Assembly (NCBI RefSeq): GCF_013033355.1
Contig: NZ_WQDY01000012.1
Location: 62,001 to 126,000, forward strand
DNA: 64,000 nt
Direction: 5' to 3'
Source: Ruegeria lacuscaerulensis
GTDB lineage: Bacteria; Pseudomonadota; Alphaproteobacteria; Rhodobacterales; Rhodobacteraceae
Under the pieces are notes generated by a model, which had not been told where the DNA came from, did no database searches, and saw only the letters and a program-made list of their open reading frames with translations. Below, piece by piece: positions 17,601-26,866 of the stretch. The position numbers were made by a program, and so were the translations under genes. Position 1 is the stretch's first letter, and each line of letters starts with the position of its first letter.

Positions 17601-18161
17601 GAGGATCTCGCTGAGCGGTTGAAGCGCCGGCTCCATTTGCTTGAGCAGGAGCGCTTTATCTCGTCACTGCCTCCGCGCATTCGAGGTGGGATGATCGTCG
17701 TCCCGAAAGGTCTGCTTGAGAAGGAGAGCAATGGTACTGCGGCCGACGGAGTAAATGGATTTTCGGAAGATCCGCTTGCAAGGCGAGAGATTGAACTCAA
17801 AGCAATGGAAGCAGTAATTTCGACCGAAAAAGCACTGGGTAACACGCCCGAGGATGTGTCTTCTCAGAAGATCGGCTACGATATTGCCTCTTATGATCCG
17901 AAAGCAGGCAGCATGCGCTTCATTGAGGTCAAAGGCAGAATCGATAGCGCCGACAGCATAATGATAACGCGTCAGGAACTGGTTACTTCACTGAACAAAC
18001 CAGACCAGTTCATTTTGGCGATTGTTCAGGTTGGAGAAGGGTTTGTCAGTGAACCGCGGTACATCCCCGGCGCCCTTGATACGCGTGAACCGCCCTTCGA
18101 ACAGAGTGCAATTCAGTTCAGTATCAAAAGACTGCTGGAAAAGGCAGTTACGCCGCAATGA
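14655..18161 (+). CDS. SNF2/SF2 DNA translocase-helicase with C-terminal DUF3883
   Basis: In this 1168-aa protein the helicase core has Walker A DDPGAGKT (residues 128-135), DEAH (230-233), SATPHNG, and motif VI RFGRIHRIGQ, the Swi2/Snf2 form. A long charged insertion (about 380-480) and a coiled-coil-like region follow. The last 100 residues carry a DUF3883-type domain (SYDPKAGSMRFIEVKGR), whose D...EVK arrangement recalls PD-(D/E)xK nuclease folds. ATP-driven DNA translocation with possible nicking is expected. It is the first large gene of a rightward defence-type cluster and 237 bases upstream of the methylase gene. Similar helicases accompany DUF1156 methylases and DISARM-like systems. 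Confidence 0.9.
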   Translation: MRLEEIKSGCRIEGISSAQSAEVLSVDWIGDQAVNVVFRTNDGKVAESTVFRDDEHRLSLVKQGRNWSFNADGAMLRLVTEANRIRLAHFFDPYLAIHTSLVDPLPHQISAVYGEMLPRQPLRFLLADDPGAGKTIMAGLLIKELIARSDLERCLIVAPGSLVEQWQDELGEKFGLEFDILTRDMIESSRSGNPFNDYNRLIARLDVLARNEDLQEKLQSSTEWDLVISDEAHRMSATFFGNEARYTKRYQLGQKLGHICRHFLLMSATPHNGKEKDFQLFMALLDGDRFEGKFRDGVHVADVEDMMRRLTKEELLRFDGRPLFPERRAYTAKYDLSPPEAELYAAVTEYVRNEMNRVQRFAEEDGKKRNNVGFALQILQRRLASSPAAIYQSLKRRRDRLESELAESRLVAKGKSFSFSQPDLEDEKLRNLEEYEQEEIDQLEELVTTSATTAETIEQLELEVGTLKGLEHMALKVLGTGEDTKWKQLDRILDDDLMVDPEGHRRKLIIFTEPKDTLEYLRQKVSARLGRPEAVEVIHGGVPREERRKVVERFMQDRDLLVLIANDAAGEGVNLQRGHLMVNYDLPWNPNKIEQRFGRIHRIGQTEVCHLWNLVANDTREGEVYARLLDKLEAARQALGGRVYDVLGELFEDRALKDLLFEAIQYGEKDEVKARLFETVDGAVDQGHLLQLLQKRQLTNDTMPEARVQELRLEMERADAQRLQPHHIQSFFVEAFRQLGGKIKAREEGRWEITYVPFSVRERDRQKGTGAPLQKKYERICFEKDKINQQPVAAFVFPGHPLLEAVISLIREQHEHLMKQGAVLVDDSDDGNELSALFLLEHSVRDGRPVSSGNSNILSQNLQFASVGEKGIVTSAGIAPHLNLRPATSQEISELSDCLDAEWLASDLEKRVVQFATIQLAQAHLAEVRRRREPEIDKVEREVKARLKREINYWDSRAFELREEERAGKKTRVNWQNAQRRAEDLAERLKRRLHLLEQERFISSLPPRIRGGMIVVPKGLLEKESNGTAADGVNGFSEDPLARREIELKAMEAVISTEKALGNTPEDVSSQKIGYDIASYDPKAGSMRFIEVKGRIDSADSIMITRQELVTSLNKPDQFILAIVQVGEGFVSEPRYIPGALDTREPPFEQSAIQFSIKRLLEKAVTPQ

Positions 18162-18398
18162 CGATCGGATCAGGAGTAGAATTGGCAAATCTTCATCGCA
18201 CTGCGCCAGGCCGGGCAATTGGTGTAGTGGAGTTTTGGCGGGACTTCTTATCGAATTGGCGGGAATTAAAAAGTAGCGTTAGGGGTAGAATTCTTACCTG
18301 TAACCTGAGACGAGATGCTCAGCGAGACCGATGCCGGTCGCACAAAAACGGTGACTGTCAAATCAACCTCACTCAGTGTTAAAACGAGCGAATAACAA

Positions 18399-21311
18399 AT
18401 GAACCAGACCTACAGAAAAAAGCTGATTGAGGTTGCAATACCACTGGCAGCAATAAACGAAGCTTCCGCGCGCGAGAAATCGATCCGGCATGGTCACCCC
18501 TCGACATTGCATCTCTGGTGGGCGCGCCGGCCACTGGCGGCCTGCAGGGCAGTTTTGTTTGCCCAGTTGGTGGATGATCCTTCTGAATATGTTGATGAAC
18601 TTCTGGCCGATCCGGAAACACGTGAAATAGCTGAAAAACAGTTAGAAACCGATCTCGCGAAACACCAAAAGACACTCGAAAATCTTCCTGAGAACGCGTC
18701 GGAGCCTGAGGAACCAACGCTTGAGCACAGTGCTGCTGAAGTCGAACGACAGCGGCTTTTCCGCATTATCGAAGACCTCGTGAAATGGGAAAACTCGACA
18801 AACGAGGAGGTGCTGGAGCGCGCCCGCGCTGAAATCCGACGCTGCTGCGGGGATGAACTGCCTCCCGTATATGATCCATTTTCGGGCGGTGGATCTATTC
18901 CACTCGAGGCGCAGAGGCTTGGGCTGCCCGCCTACGGCTCCGACCTGAACCCAGTGGCGGTCATGATCGGCAAGGCGATGATCGAGATCCCGCCGAAGTT
19001 CAAGGATATGGAACCGATCCATCTGGGCATCAAAGATCGGTCATTCTATCGCAATGCGGAAGGCCTGGCCGAGGATGTGAAATACTACGGCGAATGGATA
19101 CGCGAAAAGGCGTATGAACGCATCGGGCATCTTTACCCTAAGGTGGACTTGCCGCAAGAGCAGGGTGGTGGTCAGGCGACCGTTATTGCATGGATCTGGG
19201 CTCGCACAGTCCCCAGCCCCGACCCCGCCTTTGAGGATGTGCAAGTGCCAATCGCCTCAAGTTTCTTGTTGAGCTCGAGAAAAGGAAAAGAAGCGTGGAT
19301 CGAACCGATTGTCGATCGCGCTTCGAAAACCATCGCCTATGAAATCCGCACTGGGGGCAGCCAAGAAAATTGGGCAAAGGCGAAGGAAGGAACCAAGCAA
19401 GGCCGTGGTGCTCATTTTCGTTGCCTAATGTCGGACACAGCGATCACTCCTGACTATGTTAAAGCTATTGGAAAAGCCGGGGGCATGAAACAGACATTGA
19501 TGGCGGTCGTAGCCGAAAGCAACCGAGGGCGAATTTACGTCGCTCCGACCTCGGCACATTCCGAGATTGCTCTTTCGGAACAACCTGATTGGAAACCTGA
19601 AACGAGCCTTCCCAATGACCCACGAAACTTTTGGACAGTTGACTATGGGCTGACCACCTTTGGCGATCTGTTCACAGATCGTCAATTGATTTCACTCAAT
19701 ACGTTCAGCAGTCTAGTGCATGAGGCGCGTGCCCAAATCGAAACTGACGCTGCGGCGGGCGGCATGCCTTCCGATCCGACGCCTCTTCGTGAGGGTGGTA
19801 AAGGTGCGAGAGCGTACGCGGAGGCTGTGGGGGTATATCTTGGCTTTGCTGTAGACAGGTCAGCCAATACGCTCTGCCAAATTGCGCGCTGGACACCCGG
19901 AAGGGAGCAAACGGTGACAGCCTTCGCACGTCAAGCTCTGCCAATGAGTTGGGATTTTCCTGAGGTAAACCCGTTCAGTGGAGCCGCAGGAGACTACGGT
20001 GTCTCGATTGGCGGAGTTGTAAAGGGGATATTTGGCCTTGGGCTAGAGCCAGAAGGCCGACTAAATCAGGTGGATGCACAAACAGTTGTTTATCCATCAA
20101 AAGCTGTGATTTCATCAGATCCGCCTTACTACGACAATATTGGGTATGCTGATCTATCAGATTTTTTCTTCTGCTGGATGAGGCCCGCAATCAAGCCAGT
20201 GTATCCAGAATTATTTGGTGTTTTGGCAACGCCAAAATCTGAGGAATTGATCGCTGCGCCCTATCGCCACGGTGGGAAGGATGCTGCGGAAACCCACTTT
20301 TTAGAGGGTATGAGCCGGGCTATTGCCAATATGGCTCAGCAGTCTTCTGACGAAGTTCCAGCGACCATCTACTATGCGTTCAAACAAAGCGAGATCAAAG
20401 ACGAAGGGATCAGCTCAACAGGCTGGGCGACGTTCTTACAGGCTGTTGTTGAAGCAGGCTATTCTGTCGTCGGCACATGGCCTTTGCGAACAGAGATGGC
20501 CAACCGCATGATTGCCGCTGGCACAAATGCATTGGCAAATTCGGTGGTCCTCGTTTGCCGCAAAAAGGAAAACACGGCGAAAACAGTTACACGAGCAGAG
20601 TTTATTCGTGCCCTGAAACGCGAGTTGCCACCAGCTATTGCCGAACTGCAGGCCGCCAACGTCTCCCCAGCCGATATTCCTCAGTCGGCAATTGGACCCG
20701 GTATGGGTATTTTCTCTCGGTATCAGGCTGTGCTTGAAGCCGATGACAACCCGATGACAGTCAAGAAGGCGTTGCAGCTAATTAACGCGGAACTTGACGA
20801 GTTTCTTGGAGGTCTCCAAGGCGAGTTCGACATTGAAACAAGGTTCTCTGTCAGCTGGTTTGAACTCTCTGGTATGAGTAAAGGAGATTTCGGTGTTGCA
20901 GATAATATTGCCAGGGCTCGAGGCACGTCTGTAGACAGTGTTAAGCATGCCGGGATTGTCGAAAGTGCGGACGGACAGGTTCGACTGCTGAAACGTGGAG
21001 AAATGGATCCGGATTGGGATCCGGAAACCGACGATCGTCTAACAGTATGGGAATGCTGCCAGTACATAGTAAACGCCTATGAAAGTAGCGAATACGCTGC
21101 CGCAGAAATGATCCGTCGGATAGGCTTCGATATGTCCGAAAAAGCCAAAGACCTCGCCTATGTTCTTTATGAGATAGCAGCCAACAAGCGCAATGAGGCA
21201 GCCGAAGCCCGCGCCTACAACGCTCTGGTTACCGTCTGGCCTGACCTGTTGCAGCAGGCCGCATCCATCAACCTGGCTGACCGAGATCGCCAGTCATCAT
21301 TCAACATCTAA
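18399..21311 (+). CDS. DUF1156 adenine-specific DNA methylase (COG1743 type)
   Basis: This 970-aa protein opens with the DUF1156 signature (IPLAAINEASAREKSIRHGHPSTLHLWW, in part). It then shows SAM-binding motif I DPFSGGGSIPLEA (about residue 158) and the catalytic SDPPYYDN motif (DPPY at 574-577), the N6-adenine form. Relatives carry a zinc ribbon between these motifs. Here the equivalent region reads WARTVPSPDPAFEDVQVP, with the usual Cys residues absent, so the ribbon seems to have decayed. NCBI names many relatives anti-phage-associated. The stop is 11 bases before the DUF499 gene, so the two are co-transcribed. Expected role: self-marking of host DNA. Confidence 0.92.
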   Translation: MNQTYRKKLIEVAIPLAAINEASAREKSIRHGHPSTLHLWWARRPLAACRAVLFAQLVDDPSEYVDELLADPETREIAEKQLETDLAKHQKTLENLPENASEPEEPTLEHSAAEVERQRLFRIIEDLVKWENSTNEEVLERARAEIRRCCGDELPPVYDPFSGGGSIPLEAQRLGLPAYGSDLNPVAVMIGKAMIEIPPKFKDMEPIHLGIKDRSFYRNAEGLAEDVKYYGEWIREKAYERIGHLYPKVDLPQEQGGGQATVIAWIWARTVPSPDPAFEDVQVPIASSFLLSSRKGKEAWIEPIVDRASKTIAYEIRTGGSQENWAKAKEGTKQGRGAHFRCLMSDTAITPDYVKAIGKAGGMKQTLMAVVAESNRGRIYVAPTSAHSEIALSEQPDWKPETSLPNDPRNFWTVDYGLTTFGDLFTDRQLISLNTFSSLVHEARAQIETDAAAGGMPSDPTPLREGGKGARAYAEAVGVYLGFAVDRSANTLCQIARWTPGREQTVTAFARQALPMSWDFPEVNPFSGAAGDYGVSIGGVVKGIFGLGLEPEGRLNQVDAQTVVYPSKAVISSDPPYYDNIGYADLSDFFFCWMRPAIKPVYPELFGVLATPKSEELIAAPYRHGGKDAAETHFLEGMSRAIANMAQQSSDEVPATIYYAFKQSEIKDEGISSTGWATFLQAVVEAGYSVVGTWPLRTEMANRMIAAGTNALANSVVLVCRKKENTAKTVTRAEFIRALKRELPPAIAELQAANVSPADIPQSAIGPGMGIFSRYQAVLEADDNPMTVKKALQLINAELDEFLGGLQGEFDIETRFSVSWFELSGMSKGDFGVADNIARARGTSVDSVKHAGIVESADGQVRLLKRGEMDPDWDPETDDRLTVWECCQYIVNAYESSEYAAAEMIRRIGFDMSEKAKDLAYVLYEIAANKRNEAAEARAYNALVTVWPDLLQQAASINLADRDRQSSFNI

Positions 21312-21322
21312 GGTAGTTCAAG

Positions 21323-24300
21323 ATGGCAAAGACCACACGCCAGTATGTATTCGACGGCATGGAACACATGCAGGCAGGCCTGCAGCCATACATCCTCCGC
21401 ACGCTCTCAGCAGAGATGGGAGAAGACTGGCCGAAACAGGTTGTCGACAGGTTTTCGAACTGGCACCACGAGAAGAACGGTAAGATCAACCTGGACACTC
21501 AGAAACTTCTCCAGATAATGGAGCGGTTTTGGAATGATGCTTTCCGAAATACGCTGGATAAAACGCACCGGTCAATCGTCAACGAGTTGGTTGAAGTGCG
21601 CAACAAGCTCGCCCATGATCGCAAGTTCTCCTACGATGACGCCGAACGGGCCCTGGACAGTATGCGACGCCTGCTGGAAGCTGTGAGCGCCTCTGAGGCC
21701 GCTGAAAAGATTTCTAAATCACGCGATCAGATCCTGCGAACTAAGTTCGATGAAATGCGCCGCAACGAGGAACGTAAACAAACAACCGGACCGGCACTAT
21801 CCACTGAAATTGGTGCTGGTTTGAAGTCGTGGCGACAGGTGGTCGAACCTCATCCTGACGTTGCTACTGGCGATTTCCAACAGGCTGAGTTTGCGGCAGA
21901 TCTTGCCAAAGTTCACAATGGCAGTGCTCCTCCGGAATACAGCGACCCAAAAGAATTCTTTGGACGAACCTACCTAACACAGGGTTTGAGTGATCTTTTG
22001 GTTCGGACGGCGAAACGTCTTGGAGACCACGGTGGTGATCCCGTCGTCGAACTGCAGACTAATTTTGGTGGCGGCAAGACCCATTCTATGCTTGCCCTCT
22101 ACCATATGGCAGGGGGAACACCTTCTGCGGACTTGCCCGGCCTCGATCAGCTCTTTAGCGATGCGGGGCTGGCAGTGCCGGGTGGTGTAAAACGCGCAGT
22201 ACTTGTCGGCACATCGCGCGGACCGCAGGACCCCGATCCGGTAGCTCTGGCGGCTGGCAGAGAAATTTACACCACCTGGGGCGAACTTGCCTGGCAGCTG
22301 GGGGGCGAAGAGGCGTTCAAGCTGGTTGAAGAGAACGAAAAGTCAAAAACTGCGCCGGGCTCTGCGCTGTTGGAAAAGCTCTTCAGAATGTGCTCACCTT
22401 CGCTGATTTTGATCGATGAGTGGGTGGCTTACCTTCGTCAGATTTATCGCGTCGACGGACTTCCGGCCGGTACCTTCGATGCCAACCTGACGTTCGTACA
22501 GGCGCTCACCGAAGCTGTAAAAGCAAGCCCGGGTACTTTGCTTGTCGCCTCGCTACCGCAATCGCAGATCGAAGTTGGCGGCGACGGAGGTCAGGAAGCG
22601 CTTAAAATTCTTAAACAGACCTTTTCAAGGGTTGAGACCGGTTGGAGGCCTGCCACGCAGGAAGAAAGCTACGAAATCGTAAGGAGGCGCCTCTTTAAGG
22701 AGATCCCCGCGGACAATGCTCATCATCGTGACAACACGCTGAAGCAATTCGCAAAGCTGTATCGCGAAAATCCGGACTATTTTCCACAGGGATGCTCGGA
22801 AGAAGAATACCGTCGAAAACTCGAGAAGGCTTATCCAATCCATCCGGAACTCTTTGATCAGCTCTACCAGTCGTGGGGGGCGCTTGAAAAGTTTCAGAGG
22901 ACGAGGGGTGTGCTGCGCCTGATGGCGCAGGTCATCCACGAACTCTGGATGGGTCAGGATCCTTCCGTGGTGATTATGCCCGGAAGTGTGACAGTCAATT
23001 CAGCGCGGGTTCAGCCCGAATTGCTGCACTATTTGGATGTCGTCTGGCAGGGCATCATTGCAAACGACATTGACGGAACGAACTCAACACCATTCAAAAT
23101 TGACCAGAATGTTCCGAACCTGAACAGAGTCTCCGCGACACGCCGTGTAGCTCGAACGATATTTTTGGCAACAGCGCCAATGCAGTCGGTTCAGAACAAG
23201 GGACTGGACGACAAGCAGATCAACCTTGGTATTGTGCAGCCGGGAGAGAAACCAACTGTCTTCGGAGACGCATTGCGCAGGCTTTCCAACAGCGCGCAAT
23301 TCATGCACAGCGACATGGGGCGTCACTGGTATTCTGTTTCTCCAAGCATGAACAGAATGGCAGCCGATCGGGCAGAACAGATCGAAGAACCTGCAGTTCT
23401 GCTTGAGATTGACAAGGCGCTATCAACCTACATGAGTGGTTTGACAGACCGGGGCCACTTTGAAGCAGTTCAGGTTGCGCCGGACGGTTCTGCAGAAGTT
23501 CCTGATGAGCCAGGCGGCGTCAGGGCCGTCGTGCTGGGAGTAAAATACACTCATAGCGCTGGAAAAGGATCAGAGAGCCTTAAGGAATGTAAAGATATAC
23601 TTTTGCATAGGGGAAACGCACCAAGGGTATATCGGAACGTGCTGGTTTTCATCGCTCCTGAAGGCCGCCAGATTGATCAGTTGAAGCTGTCAGTTCGTCG
23701 CGCTCTGGGGTGGGAGGGGATCGTCCGTGAGGCGGATCGTCTGAATCTGACCCAGAGGGATCTGAAGCTGGCTGAAGCTCAGGCCAAAGAGTCGCGCGCA
23801 TCGATGAAGGCGGCGCTGATATCTGCATGGAACCATGTGATCTATCCGCACCAGAATTCGCCTCAGGAGGAGGTGGAGTGGTCTGCTTCGAAAATCGCGC
23901 CTCAAGACGGTGTGCTGGCGAGCGCGAGCAAGAAACTGGTTAGTGAAGAAGGCTTGATGCCCGAGTTCGGTCCGAACCGGTTGGAGCGGTCGCTGCGAAA
24001 TCACATCTGGCATGAAAAACCACATCTAAGTTTGCGTGACATTTGGGAGTACACAAACCGATTTGTTTATTTACCGCGTCTCAAAAACCGTTCAGTTCTC
24101 TCAAACACAGTTCAGTCAGCAATAGGAGGAATGCTGCCAGGTGCATTCGCATACGCAGAGGCTTTCGATGAAAATGATGATGTTTATCGCGGCCTCGCAA
24201 TCTGTAAGTCAGGATCAGTTCACGTAGTAGTCGACAATGACAGCCTGATTGTAGATGCCGATGTTGCGGAGCGTTACAGGCAGAAACAGGAGCCTGTGCC

Positions 24301-24628
24301 AGAACCCGTGATCAGTCCAGAAGATGCAGGAGAAGGAGCTGAAGGGGTACCAAAAGGCCCATCCCCGGAAAGTGAGCCCAAGCCACCTGAGCAACTTTTG
24401 CCGACGAGATTTCGCGGTACGGTAATAATAGACGCTGACCGTCCAGCAAAGAGCATGAGCCACATCGTCGAGGCGATAATAGAACAGCTGACGATGTCGC
24501 CGGATAGTGAGGTTAAGCTCCTTCTTGAGATTGACGCAGAAGTACCGTCCGGTCTGGATAAGTCAAGGGTCCGAACCCTTCTTGAAAACTCAAATACGCT
24601 CGGGTTCACCGACAGAAAAATAGAGTAA
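21323..24628 (+). CDS. HEPN-DUF499 AAA-type ATPase
   Basis: This 1101-aa protein has an N-terminal ~130-residue helical domain (QYVFDGMEHM..., Swt1-type HEPN). It carries the RxxxxH motif RNKLAH at residues 93-98, the ribonuclease signature of HEPN toxins. The DUF499 ATPase domain follows, with Walker A NFGGGKTHS (247-255) and Walker B LILIDEW near 363. The C-terminus has a Pro/Glu-rich linker and a small terminal domain. DUF499 proteins are established partners of DUF1156 methylases in defence islands. It starts 11 bases after the methylase gene. Likely role: the ATPase of the complex, with the HEPN domain as a possible effector (inference). Confidence 0.9.
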   Translation: MAKTTRQYVFDGMEHMQAGLQPYILRTLSAEMGEDWPKQVVDRFSNWHHEKNGKINLDTQKLLQIMERFWNDAFRNTLDKTHRSIVNELVEVRNKLAHDRKFSYDDAERALDSMRRLLEAVSASEAAEKISKSRDQILRTKFDEMRRNEERKQTTGPALSTEIGAGLKSWRQVVEPHPDVATGDFQQAEFAADLAKVHNGSAPPEYSDPKEFFGRTYLTQGLSDLLVRTAKRLGDHGGDPVVELQTNFGGGKTHSMLALYHMAGGTPSADLPGLDQLFSDAGLAVPGGVKRAVLVGTSRGPQDPDPVALAAGREIYTTWGELAWQLGGEEAFKLVEENEKSKTAPGSALLEKLFRMCSPSLILIDEWVAYLRQIYRVDGLPAGTFDANLTFVQALTEAVKASPGTLLVASLPQSQIEVGGDGGQEALKILKQTFSRVETGWRPATQEESYEIVRRRLFKEIPADNAHHRDNTLKQFAKLYRENPDYFPQGCSEEEYRRKLEKAYPIHPELFDQLYQSWGALEKFQRTRGVLRLMAQVIHELWMGQDPSVVIMPGSVTVNSARVQPELLHYLDVVWQGIIANDIDGTNSTPFKIDQNVPNLNRVSATRRVARTIFLATAPMQSVQNKGLDDKQINLGIVQPGEKPTVFGDALRRLSNSAQFMHSDMGRHWYSVSPSMNRMAADRAEQIEEPAVLLEIDKALSTYMSGLTDRGHFEAVQVAPDGSAEVPDEPGGVRAVVLGVKYTHSAGKGSESLKECKDILLHRGNAPRVYRNVLVFIAPEGRQIDQLKLSVRRALGWEGIVREADRLNLTQRDLKLAEAQAKESRASMKAALISAWNHVIYPHQNSPQEEVEWSASKIAPQDGVLASASKKLVSEEGLMPEFGPNRLERSLRNHIWHEKPHLSLRDIWEYTNRFVYLPRLKNRSVLSNTVQSAIGGMLPGAFAYAEAFDENDDVYRGLAICKSGSVHVVVDNDSLIVDADVAERYRQKQEPVPEPVISPEDAGEGAEGVPKGPSPESEPKPPEQLLPTRFRGTVIIDADRPAKSMSHIVEAIIEQLTMSPDSEVKLLLEIDAEVPSGLDKSRVRTLLENSNTLGFTDRKIE

Positions 24629-24648
24629 AATTATATATTTGTGTTGTA

Positions 24649-24674
24649 AATTGCGCCGTTAGTCCGGCGCAATT
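24649..24674 (+). terminator. Perfect 10-bp hairpin between the DUF499 gene and the zinc-finger gene
   Basis: AATTGCGCCG and CGGCGCAATT form a perfect 10-bp stem around a 6-base loop, 20 bases after the DUF499 stop. No T-run follows, so it may be a processing or attenuation point that separates the methylase-ATPase pair from the three-gene Hsp70 module. It could also be a partial terminator. Confidence 0.45.
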
Positions 24675-24698
24675 GAAACGAGATGTTACGAGGTAAAT

Positions 24699-25847
24699 AT
24701 GCCGACTCTTGGCTGGCGCTTAGAAGACGATACCGATGCAGTGCTACATGCGCTTGATGTCACACCTGACCCGTCGTCGCATGGACGCGCGACAGCGGTA
24801 TGCCCATTCTGCGCAGCCTCGTTTGATGGGCAGCGCGAGCTTCTAGACCATGTACACGAGGCACATCGCGTTGAACGCCCCAGTTTGCTTATTCGCGGAG
24901 GAGAGGCTCCTTCGAAAATTTCAATTCGGAGCGAGCAAACCCCCTCGAAATTTGTTTTTCTGAACACTGATCAAGTCAGGTTTCATAGGGACGGAACTTC
25001 ATTGGGGGTAATGGGGCCTGCTGAGGCGGCAGACGTCATTTCTTCTGCAAAAAATGCTGAACTCGAGTTAGAACTCTTAAACATCTCGGAACCCAATGCA
25101 GCTGCCGTAACTACACGGATCAGGATTTCAGCCAGAGTTGCTGACGAACAAAGTCTGCAATCTGTCGAGCAGGCCTTTACTGAAAATCTGCTGTCACTTG
25201 ATCTATCGCGCGCGCAGATAAGGCTGTTTCTGGCAGACAGGCGGACAAAGGGCCAGGGAGAAGAGTATGCGTCTGCGCTCGCTGCCTACTGCCTCGGAAT
25301 TCTGCTTAAGGAGCGTCCCGAAACCGAAAGCCTTACGACAGCAATCGAGAGATACAGAGAACAGTTTGGCGCAGCACTAAATGTCCTAAAGGACTTTGAT
25401 CGTCCTCTGGCGAAAGTTGTATCTGGTATTATCCGATTTTCGTTGAACGACTTTGAAAGCGGCCCAATATCAACTGGCTTTGGCGAACTTGACTATACGA
25501 GACATCTGATTGCAGATCCGAGGACTGCCAGGTTCGAATTGAAGTTGTCTTCAGCAAAAAGAGTACCCGCCTGTCTACTTGATCATGGAACTGGGAGAAT
25601 CCTCGAACTCGCGGTTTTTCTTTCGCAGCAGGACCGCTGGAGCCCGATTCTTGAGGAAGAATGTCGAATGGTTGCGAAGTCAGAAAAGCTTGATGCCGCT
25701 GATCGCGAAAAAGCTCTGGCTGTCTGGGCCGCGTTGGCATTGAGACTGGGAACAGAAAAAAAGGCTGTTGAACCGCTACAGCAGATCGCGGGCGTTTATC
25801 CTTTCAGCAGGTGGGCAGGCTCGTTTCTTGAAGAGGTATCACTATGA
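24699..25847 (+). CDS. Zinc-finger protein of unknown function, first gene of the Hsp70 module
   Basis: This 382-aa protein carries an N-terminal C2H2 finger at residues 35-56 (CPFC, 12 residues, then HVHEAH), a DNA-, RNA- or protein-binding module. The remainder is a mix of beta-like and helical segments, with a C-terminal repeat-like helical part (REKALAVWAALALRL). I do not recognise this region. Its stop overlaps the next start (ATGA at 25844). Together with the next two genes it forms a tightly coupled three-gene unit downstream of the DUF1156-DUF499 pair. Function unknown; the finger suggests target recognition. Confidence 0.75.
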   Translation: MPTLGWRLEDDTDAVLHALDVTPDPSSHGRATAVCPFCAASFDGQRELLDHVHEAHRVERPSLLIRGGEAPSKISIRSEQTPSKFVFLNTDQVRFHRDGTSLGVMGPAEAADVISSAKNAELELELLNISEPNAAAVTTRIRISARVADEQSLQSVEQAFTENLLSLDLSRAQIRLFLADRRTKGQGEEYASALAAYCLGILLKERPETESLTTAIERYREQFGAALNVLKDFDRPLAKVVSGIIRFSLNDFESGPISTGFGELDYTRHLIADPRTARFELKLSSAKRVPACLLDHGTGRILELAVFLSQQDRWSPILEEECRMVAKSEKLDAADREKALAVWAALALRLGTEKKAVEPLQQIAGVYPFSRWAGSFLEEVSL

Positions 25848-26866
25848 CCGACGAAAAATCCGACCGTCGCACGCAAGTCGATGAAAAGAACTCTGGTCCG
25901 TCAAAAAGGTCGCCTAAGGCAACAGTGAGCAAGAAAAAGGGAGCAGATGATGACGTTCTGACGCTCAGAGAATTTTTCGAAAAGTCTGATGTCAGGGTGT
26001 CAGCATTTGTGAAAGCTCTGAACAGAAATAAAATTGAAAGGTTCAAAAGCGAAGACGTCTCTAGTGCGACCGAAATAGCGGATCGTCTGGACCCCGATGC
26101 CGCGAGGTTATTGAGTCTGGTCGTGCAACCTGTCCAATCGCCTGCAGTTAAAAAATGGATCAACGACGAAGTTGCCCGCAGGCTGAAGGCACAGTTTCCG
26201 GATTGTTTCGAGCTTTCTGATCCACGTGCGTACAGAACATTTAAGGCAGTGGTTTCGAAGCTGGATCCCCAAAAAAAGTCAGACGAGAACTGGTTGGGAT
26301 TAGTGGTTAACTGGGCTGTGAACGGTAAGGGACTCACCGAAGAGGAAGTCCTCAAAGCATGTCACAAGTACCTGTTCCCGGAGGCGAATGATGAAAGTTC
26401 TCAGAAAAAGAAACCCGCACAGTATGTGAGAAGTCAAATTCTCAGTGGCCGGGTCAATGTTCTGAAACTTGCTGCGGCAACTGCCGATCTCTTAGATCAC
26501 CGGATTGAGAAAGCGAGGGATGAACAGTTCCACGCTCAGCGCAAGTCAGTTGAACTTCAGGAAAAGCTGGAGAATGCAAACCGCAGAATCGCCGAATTGG
26601 AAGCGCAGTTCAAAACAGCTCAGTCCGAAGCTGAACGAGCCGCGGACGAAATTGGGGCACTGAACCAAAAAATGGAAGAAGAAAGATTGCACACAGGGCA
26701 CAACCTGTCCGAGGTCCAGGCAGTGCAGCAAACGCTGATTGGGGAACGTCTCCGACCGCTGATTGAAGATGCTGTTGACGCTCTGGAGATGACGCCACCT
26801 GTGCCGGGTACAGCCCTGCGGCGCATCAAGTCTTCGCTAAAACTGATCAACGAGGTTCTGAAATGA
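25844..26866 (+). CDS. Coiled-coil protein of unknown function (340 aa)
   Basis: The first 35 residues are highly charged and probably disordered. Residues about 40-215 look helical and globular. Residues about 220-290 form a clear heptad coiled coil (ELQEKLENANRRIAELEAQF). The C-terminus is a short helical domain. This architecture, followed by an Hsp70 gene, is reminiscent of GrpE-type nucleotide-exchange factors (long helix plus small head), but no GrpE sequence signature is seen. ATGA overlaps join it to both neighbours, which implies a stoichiometric complex. Family not recognised. Confidence 0.75.
   Translation: MTDEKSDRRTQVDEKNSGPSKRSPKATVSKKKGADDDVLTLREFFEKSDVRVSAFVKALNRNKIERFKSEDVSSATEIADRLDPDAARLLSLVVQPVQSPAVKKWINDEVARRLKAQFPDCFELSDPRAYRTFKAVVSKLDPQKKSDENWLGLVVNWAVNGKGLTEEEVLKACHKYLFPEANDESSQKKKPAQYVRSQILSGRVNVLKLAAATADLLDHRIEKARDEQFHAQRKSVELQEKLENANRRIAELEAQFKTAQSEAERAADEIGALNQKMEEERLHTGHNLSEVQAVQQTLIGERLRPLIEDAVDALEMTPPVPGTALRRIKSSLKLINEVLK

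Noticed and set aside
18158..18382. 74-codon frame overlapping the helicase stop by ATGA
   Set aside because: The translation is Arg/Cys-rich and irregular, with no motif. Overlap alone is not enough.
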